Position numbers and translations under genes: made by a program | Notes under the pieces: generated by a model | Seen by the model: only the letters and a program-made list of their open reading frames with translations | Database searches by the model: none | What the model was told of the DNA's origin: nothing | In this document: positions 58,257 through 64,000 of the stretch, in pieces | Numbering within the stretch: the stretch's first letter is position 1 | Layout of the letters: each line of letters begins with the position of its first letter | Source: Hydra vulgaris | Taxonomy: Eukaryota > Cnidaria > Hydrozoa > Anthoathecata > Hydridae | NCBI RefSeq assembly: GCF_038396675.1 | Contig: NC_088931.1 | Coordinates: 41,766,001-41,830,000, forward strand | Reading direction: 5' to 3' | Length of the DNA: 64,000 nt

Positions 58257-60940
58257 TTAAAGATCTTCTAGAAGAGGAATTACAATGAAACCACTCTTGT
58301 ATGGTAAACTCACACATTTTCTAATCAAATCTGATTTCTGTTTTCTGCAGTAAATAAAGTGAGCATTTTTTTTGACATTATAAATGTTTAATTCTTTTGA
58401 ATCAATAAAACAATGGAAAAAGGATTCCATATGTAAATCATTATATAACCGGCATCTGTAGCTTCCATCATATCTCTTTTCAGTAATATATACAACACCA
58501 TTGTTAACCAAAAAGCAGGAGTCCTTAATTCCTACATTGATCTTTGATACAAAATCCTCTTTTAAACAAGATACATCATTGAGCTCACTAAACCTATTTG
58601 CAATCTGGGAAACTGGGTTATGCTTACCACGTACAAGACGCTTCAACTTTTGTAAATAATTTTCAAACTGGAATGCAGAAACATCATGTAGGTTAGAGCT
58701 AAAATGCTCTACATCATCAGTGATGTGTAATAAGGAATGTACATTATACACAACAAAAGTATTACCATAATGTTGCTTTGCATTATTTACAAAATAATAA
58801 ATTAATTCTTGAGCTGAAGACAAATCTTCAAGACACTTGACACTGTTTTCACATAGCATTCTAATGGCCAGAGATAAACTTAAAAAATGCTTATAACATT
58901 CTTTGCTGAGAATACCTTTCAAAACAACTATGCCAGTGTAAAGAAGAAAACTTCTTAACTCAGTCGCTTTCCATCTGTCCAATTCTGAAAGAGACCTTGG
59001 TTGACGAACAAAATCAGTAGGCAATGTGCCATTCAAAGCAACTAAACGATCAGACAAAACATTTTGTTGTACAGAGGATAGACGTCCTTTAAACACACCT
59101 TTAAATGTTCCTTTATAAAAATATAAAATTCGTCGCATGACTCCAAGACAAACAAGGTGTATGTAATCAAGTGAAAAGTCTTTTATAATATTAAATGGCA
59201 GTTCAACCAAAGGTGACTGATTTAACTGATGACGCTTACCATTGTTGTCAGACTCACAATATTTGTTATCTCGAAACAACTCATTGGTACGCAAAACAAC
59301 ATAATCGCCTTGGTCATTAAACACAATTCGGTGATCTTTACTTGAACCTTTTATGGTACATCTCTCACATGAAAAATACCCTGTGTGTTGTACAATACTT
59401 TTTAACATAGATCTAGCAGGTGCATCGCATGTAAAACAAAATATAGATATCTCATAGTGATTCCCATTTATTTGGACTGGTTTAGCAGCTAGTTCTTTTA
59501 ACTCTTTTATGAAATCAAATAGAAGAATTTTAACATTTGGTTTTTTGTTACCACCAAAAATCCCAACAACAAAAGGATTAAAAACCCCAAATTGGACCAA
59601 AATCGGCCAAAGTTGATAGGAGCTTGACTTCCATAATGGGATACCATCAATATTTATTTTCAGATTAATTTTTTTTGAATTATGATTATGAAGAGTTAAA
59701 ACCCTCTCTAAATTGCTTTTTATGCCAAAATAAATATATTTTCCATCATTATTTTGCAATTGAATCATATTTTATTGTTTTGTGCTTAATAAGGTACGGG
59801 AATCTTTTGGCAAGGAACAACCTTTTTCAACAAAAATTTGGATAAAATCGTTTATACATTGTCTTGTTAAAGAGTGTTTTAAAGCTAAAGATTTTATATC
59901 TCCCCAAAGTTTTTTGTCAAATTGATATTCATCAGCTAACATGGAACTATTTGAGCTATTTTCACAAATTAAATCTGAACACAAACCACAAACATTTTCA
60001 AAATCAACATCATTAACATTATTTGCTTGTGAAGAAACACCTTCAGACTCAGATAAATTATATTGAAGAGGAAATGTATTATATGAACACGAATCAATAA
60101 CATTTTCTTATTCAGTATTATTAACTTTTTCCAAAGAAAAACTTTTAGATTCAGATATGTTACTTGAATCACACAAAATATTATTCTGGTTCACGAAAGA
60201 TTCTATCACACTGTTATCACTTTTTGATCCAACCTCATTAGACAACATAACTGCAGAATTCCTTTGATTACGCCAACGTCTGTACCTTTTCCTTAGAATA
60301 TAGCAAAACACATAAGAGATATATATGCAATTTTAAAATTTATTAGACAAATGCGTAGAGGTAATAAGTGAAAATGAGTTCAATATGAATTATTATAGCA
60401 CTTACCTAAGTCAACCAAAGAGAATCAGCAAAAACAAAAAAAAATAATATACAAGCTAACCAGGTAGAAAGAATATATTATTACGTTGAATATGTATAGT
60501 TTATTTTTAAATAAGAATAGGTATATGCAGTCTTTATATTCTTTCTACGTGGACTGTAATCTGTAAGCTTAATGCAGTCAACTTAGAATTCTAAGTTTAT
60601 TAGTTATTAATAACTTATTAATAATTAATAAACTTATATTTATATTAATAACTAATATAAATAATTATTTTCTACTTAGACTACATATAAGTTGTTCTTC
60701 TTATTAAAAGTATTCTTATTCATAAGAATAACTTATTGGAATAAGAGAAATATAGTCTATATTGGCAATATCCTGATAGCAATATTATTTCTATATATTG
60801 ATATATGTAGCAGCTGCAAATAGCCTTACGTAGCAGTTAAAATATAAACTAACTTTATTTAAAAGAAAGAATTATTGAAAGTTACCTTGCTTTTTTCTCT
60901 AAGTCAATTTTTCTTTGACTTTTTGTCGACATGATAAATT
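58257..60940 (-). pseudogene. CACTA-like (tnp2/Transposase_21-type) transposase, copy 2, two in-frame stops
   Basis: Exon 1 (60940 to about 60894) encodes MSTKSQRKIDLEKKA with a GTAACT donor. Exon 2 runs from about 60294 (after TTCTAAG) to 58257 in one frame. It is interrupted only by TAA at 60110-60108 (after VNNTE) and 59774-59772 (after LLSTKQ). The last 503 codons are uninterrupted. Conserved features: NIDGIPLWKSSSYQLWPIL at residues about 40-58 of that part, FCFTCDAPARSMLKSIV with HTGYFSCERC at about 110-137, and FSLDYIHLVCLGVMRRILYF at about 202-221. The Asp of DGIPL, Asp of CDAP and Asp/His of DYIH line up with conserved tnp2 positions. In the family this protein cuts and inserts element ends. 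Without the stops it would be about 710 aa. Confidence 0.8.
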
Positions 60941-61029
60941 TACGATGTTACGAAGTTATGAGTTAAGTTAATAAAATTTCATAAACAAAAAAGGACTGCA
61001 CATTCAAGTAAAATCCGTTGTTTCGTAAA

Positions 61030-61202
61030 TCCTGGGGACGAATACAAAAACTTAAAAACGGACGTCCTGGGGACGCCGGTTTTTATATTATCTAATAAAG
61101 AAATAAAAGGACGTCCTTAGGACGTTACATATACGTACCGGGACGGACTGACTTAAATGTAACGTGCGTAAGACGTCCTGCGGACGACGCATGCCCACCG
61201 GG
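61030..61202. repeat. right subterminal array of ACGT-core palindromes
   Basis: About six ACGT cores, including GGACGTCC at about 61062 and 61109 and GACGTCC near 61172. Confidence 0.75.
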
Positions 61203-61251
61203 TTAGATATATATATATTTAAGATTTATATATATATTTTTCTTTATTTAG

Positions 61252-61620
61252 CTACATGTCCTAAAAAGCCTACTTTGAACAGAGTTAGGTCACGATCTCC
61301 TTTTAATATATCTATCCATACATTTAAAGGTGCAAGTTCTGGAACTGAAAGAGTTCATGAAGCTGCATTTAATAAAAAAGAAAAAGCTTCAATATAATTT
61401 CCTTTACAAAATCCTGAAGCTTCACAATCTCTAGCTATTTCAAAACTTGCTTCAGGTTCTACTCAATCAGCTATAAAATCTTTTGCTTCAAATACCTCCA
61501 CAGAAGCAGTTTTGATGCCTTCATCTTCAAGCTCTTGTCTTAACTTTACATCACCTACTGTATCTAAAATTTCAATCCTAAAGATTTCCTCTTCCTAAAG
61601 CAAGTAGGTTTTCATATTTG
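61252..61620 (+). pseudogene. accessory gene of copy 1, later exon
   Basis: Preceded by a pyrimidine-rich tract and TTTAG at 61251. Reads ATCPKKPTLNRVRSRSPFNI, then an in-frame stop, then Ser/Thr-rich sequence (SQSLAISKLASGSTQSA, SSSSCLNFTSPTVSKIS) to about 61600. It corresponds in position to the Ser/Thr/Lys-rich exon of copy 2 at about 56825-56712. It is separated from its exon 2 by the inserted copy 2 element. Confidence 0.45.
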
Positions 61621-61794
61621 ATTTTTTAATGTTATTTCATTTTTGAAAAAAATCTAATAAACAAAAGAGTTATTGTAAATTATTATATAAAAATAAACCA
61701 TTAAGTTGTTAGTTGTTAAATTGTTAGTTGTTATTGTTAAATTGTTTGTATTCAACTTTATTTAATTACTATTTTATACGGAAAGATAAAAATG

Positions 61795-64000
61795 TTGCAG
61801 TAGGTAGCAAACGTTAAATAAAGAGTTTTTATAATTATAAAGACTAAATTAAATAGCACCGTCTGTTGGTTTATTTCTTTAGCCTATTATGAAAATGGTG
61901 AAATTTGTTTATGTTTATGAAAAATGTGTTTATTGCTGTTCTAAGAGATATTTATTATTGAAGAAGTCAAACGATTTAAAAACGTTTTAAAAAATTTATA
62001 GATTTCCCGGAGACAAAGAGAAGAAAATACGTTGGATAGAATGTTTACCTAATGCGAGTTTTAAAACGTCTAGCAACACTTTATTATATGATCTGAGTGA
62101 TATCAAAACTTCAAAAAGTTTAAACTAAAATAACATTTTTACAATTTTCCTCTCAGATAGATTTTTAGTTTATTCTAAAATTGCAAGGAACCTTTTACTA
62201 CTTTTTTTTAATTTGGAAAATTCTATCAGGAAATCACTACTATTATTCTCTGTGACAAGGTGTATGTTTCAAAAATCTTATTGTATCAGGAAGTTGCTGT
62301 TTTTGGAAAACCAATGATATAAATTCTCATTCTAAAATGATTATAATATAGATATAAATCAATGTAATAAACATCTTTCCATGTTATTGACGCATTTCCG
62401 ATCAAGATGGAAAGACGAGTATTTAAAGAATCTGCACGAATATCATAAATCTTCCAAAGTTAAAGGCTCAGCTCTAATTAAAAATTATGATACGGTTTTA
62501 TTAGACGATTCCCATAGGAATTGTCTAATAAAACTGTATCAAAGCAACTTTCTACAACTTTTTTTTATTAACTTCTACTAGGAATTATTGTTCCCTGTGA
62601 CAAGGTGTATGTTACAAAAATGTTATTGTATCAGGAAGTTGCTGTTTTGGGAAAACCATTGATATAAATTCTCTTTCAAAAAGTATTTTAGATGTTATGA
62701 TAACTTGTAATACAAGTTTTATGTTTGATAGTCCTAAATTTCTTTTGAAAATGTTGTGAAAACCTGTAAGCATATAAATTCCTTATTTTTATGTGATCAA
62801 ATTCATTTAACTTTAAAATCAGTAAGAAAGTCAAATAGCAAAGCAAAGGCAATTAAATGTGATAAAAATCTAACTTCCTCAGAGATGCAAATGATAAACA
62901 AAAAATGTTTGTTTCGGATTTTTGCAATACAGCATTATGCATGAAAAAAATCAGAAAATAGGCATAAAATATCAGCACATGTCACAAGACATTTTGCAAA
63001 TTATTCGTGTAAAGATATAATCTAGCTGATTAAAACGCTATTAAGAGAAACACTTTTGTCATAAATATGTTATGTTACGAAAATTTGTTAAAGAACTACT
63101 TGAAACAGAATTATAAATTTAAGAAAAGTATTGTTAGACATATTTTTTTAAGTGTTCTTTGAAACCAAAGAAGTCTCTTGTTTACATTAACATATATTTT
63201 GAAATTATGGTTTGCTTAATGAATATGAAATTTTGCCAGTATAATGTTTTATTTTTTTAAACTTTAGTCAATATCTAAAATCATTTGAAATAGGTGGATT
63301 AAAACGTCCTTTTGACAATACTGTTCAATGGCTTTTCTTCAATTTGGTTAAAGATAAAGTTTGTTTGACTTCCATATTCAATACTTTTATGCTTCAATGC
63401 ATTACTTAATTGAAATTGAGTGTTATCGTAACAATATACTTTCCTATATTCATTTATAAAAAACTGAAAACTTTGTTCATCCAAATCAAACAAAGAACTA
63501 TGTTGTTTTAAACAAAGAACGACCATATTAAGTTTGTCTTGTTAGGTTGACATTTGTTCATTGACACTTGTTTTATTATTTGCTGACATTTGTTAATTGT
63601 ATCGTTGTTAATTGTATTATGCCTGGAGTTTGCTATGGTGGGATTTAAAAAGCATTCCTTATTTAAAGCAATATATTTTTATTGAAACGTTTATTTACTA
63701 TTTTTTATTTGATTTGAAACATGTTTCTTTTTTTCATTATTTGACAAAAAGTTTATTGTAATGAAGTTTATTATTAAAAATATTAAAATATTTATAAATT
63801 GTTTTTATAAATTTATATAAATCGTTAAAGTGTCTATTTAGTATTCAGATATTTTATAAGGTAAGCCATTAAATAAAGCATGTGTTTTAAAACAAATTTT
63901 AATTAAATAAAAAAATTGAATTTTAAACAAATTTAGATTAAATTTGTCGTTTTCATTTTCAAATATCAACCTCCAATTTTTTTGCAGACCAAAACATTTT
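61795..64000 (+). repeat. THAP-bearing repeat, copy B, runs off the window
   Basis: Same orientation as copy A at 41800-44430 and highly similar throughout, with small indels and one 0.3 kb difference. Readable pieces: CVYCCSKRY and IDFPGDKEKKIRWIECLPNA (THAP-like) at about 61935-62060, the MLLTHFRSRWKDEY frame at 62381-62581, and MPGVCYGG-like start at about 63619. It has no hAT end on its left, so the repeat is independent of the hAT element that contains copy A. Confidence 0.7.

Larger units (their letters stand above)
54319..61202 (-). mobile_element. CACTA-like autonomous-type transposon, copy 2, 6.9 kb
   Basis: The left end CCCAGTGGGCAAAACGACG and the right end in reverse complement CCCGGTGGGCATGCGTCG are TIRs. 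TT lies outside both ends (54317-54318, 61203-61204), suiting the 2-3-bp target duplication of CACTA elements. Both ends carry arrays of GGACGTCC-type palindromes. Two minus-strand genes lie within: a tnp2-like transposase (60940-58257) and a downstream multi-exon accessory gene (57652-54956). Both carry stops, so this copy is probably inactive. It is inserted in an intron of the accessory gene of copy 1, in the opposite orientation. Confidence 0.8.

Overview
This window looks like a very AT-rich, transposon-saturated invertebrate genome, most consistent with a cnidarian such as Hydra. The grounds are spliced genes with GT-AG introns, long (TA)n arrays, and a mix of mariner, pogo, hAT, P/THAP, CACTA-like and CR1-like elements. 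The genus is an inference; nothing in the sequence proves it.

I can confirm one host gene. It is the gene for cytosolic ribosomal protein L9 (uL6, RPL9), on the minus strand, with four coding exons between 28233 and 21885. They join in phase to 189 codons plus stop. Its large introns hold short inverted-repeat elements and a tRNA-like SINE fragment.

Layout. 1-1230: AT-rich, no gene. 1234-8510: a 7.3 kb pogo-like element with TA target sites, containing a broken DDE transposase, a LINE relic, a tandem repeat and an unexplained spliced-looking gene fragment. 8629-9938: hairpins and a MITE. 10552-11878: a mariner element with an uninterrupted 357-aa transposase and perfect 30-bp TIRs. 13888-14110: a tRNA-derived SINE. 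14376-17603: a Tigger/pogo element whose coding region runs into a minisatellite, plus a hAT remnant. 18158-21198: THAP and P-element-type remnants. 21885-28233: RPL9. 29181-34054: a MITE cut by a CACTA-like non-autonomous element. 34660-40760: LINE remnants and small inverted-repeat elements. 41136-45003: a hAT element between two (TA)n arrays. 45990-48361: minisatellite, LINE 3' end, Tc1 relic, (TA)n. 48571-61620: an old plus-strand locus (THAP ORF, tnp2-like transposase, accessory gene). It was invaded first by a 1.86 kb element of a family I cannot place, and then, in the next intron, by a 6.9 kb CACTA-like element on the opposite strand. 61795-64000: a second copy of the THAP-bearing repeat seen at 41.8-44.4 kb.

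The most notable material: (a) two related element families with CCCAGTRGGC ends whose subterminal arrays are built from different palindromes sharing an ACGT core; (b) the 1.86 kb element encoding a DTT...CRHR protein; (c) a minisatellite that grew out of transposase coding sequence, with an 18-18-19 bp higher-order unit; (d) a perfect 24-bp fold-back inside a transposase reading frame. Nearly all mobile-element genes are broken; the mariner is the only clear intact transposase.
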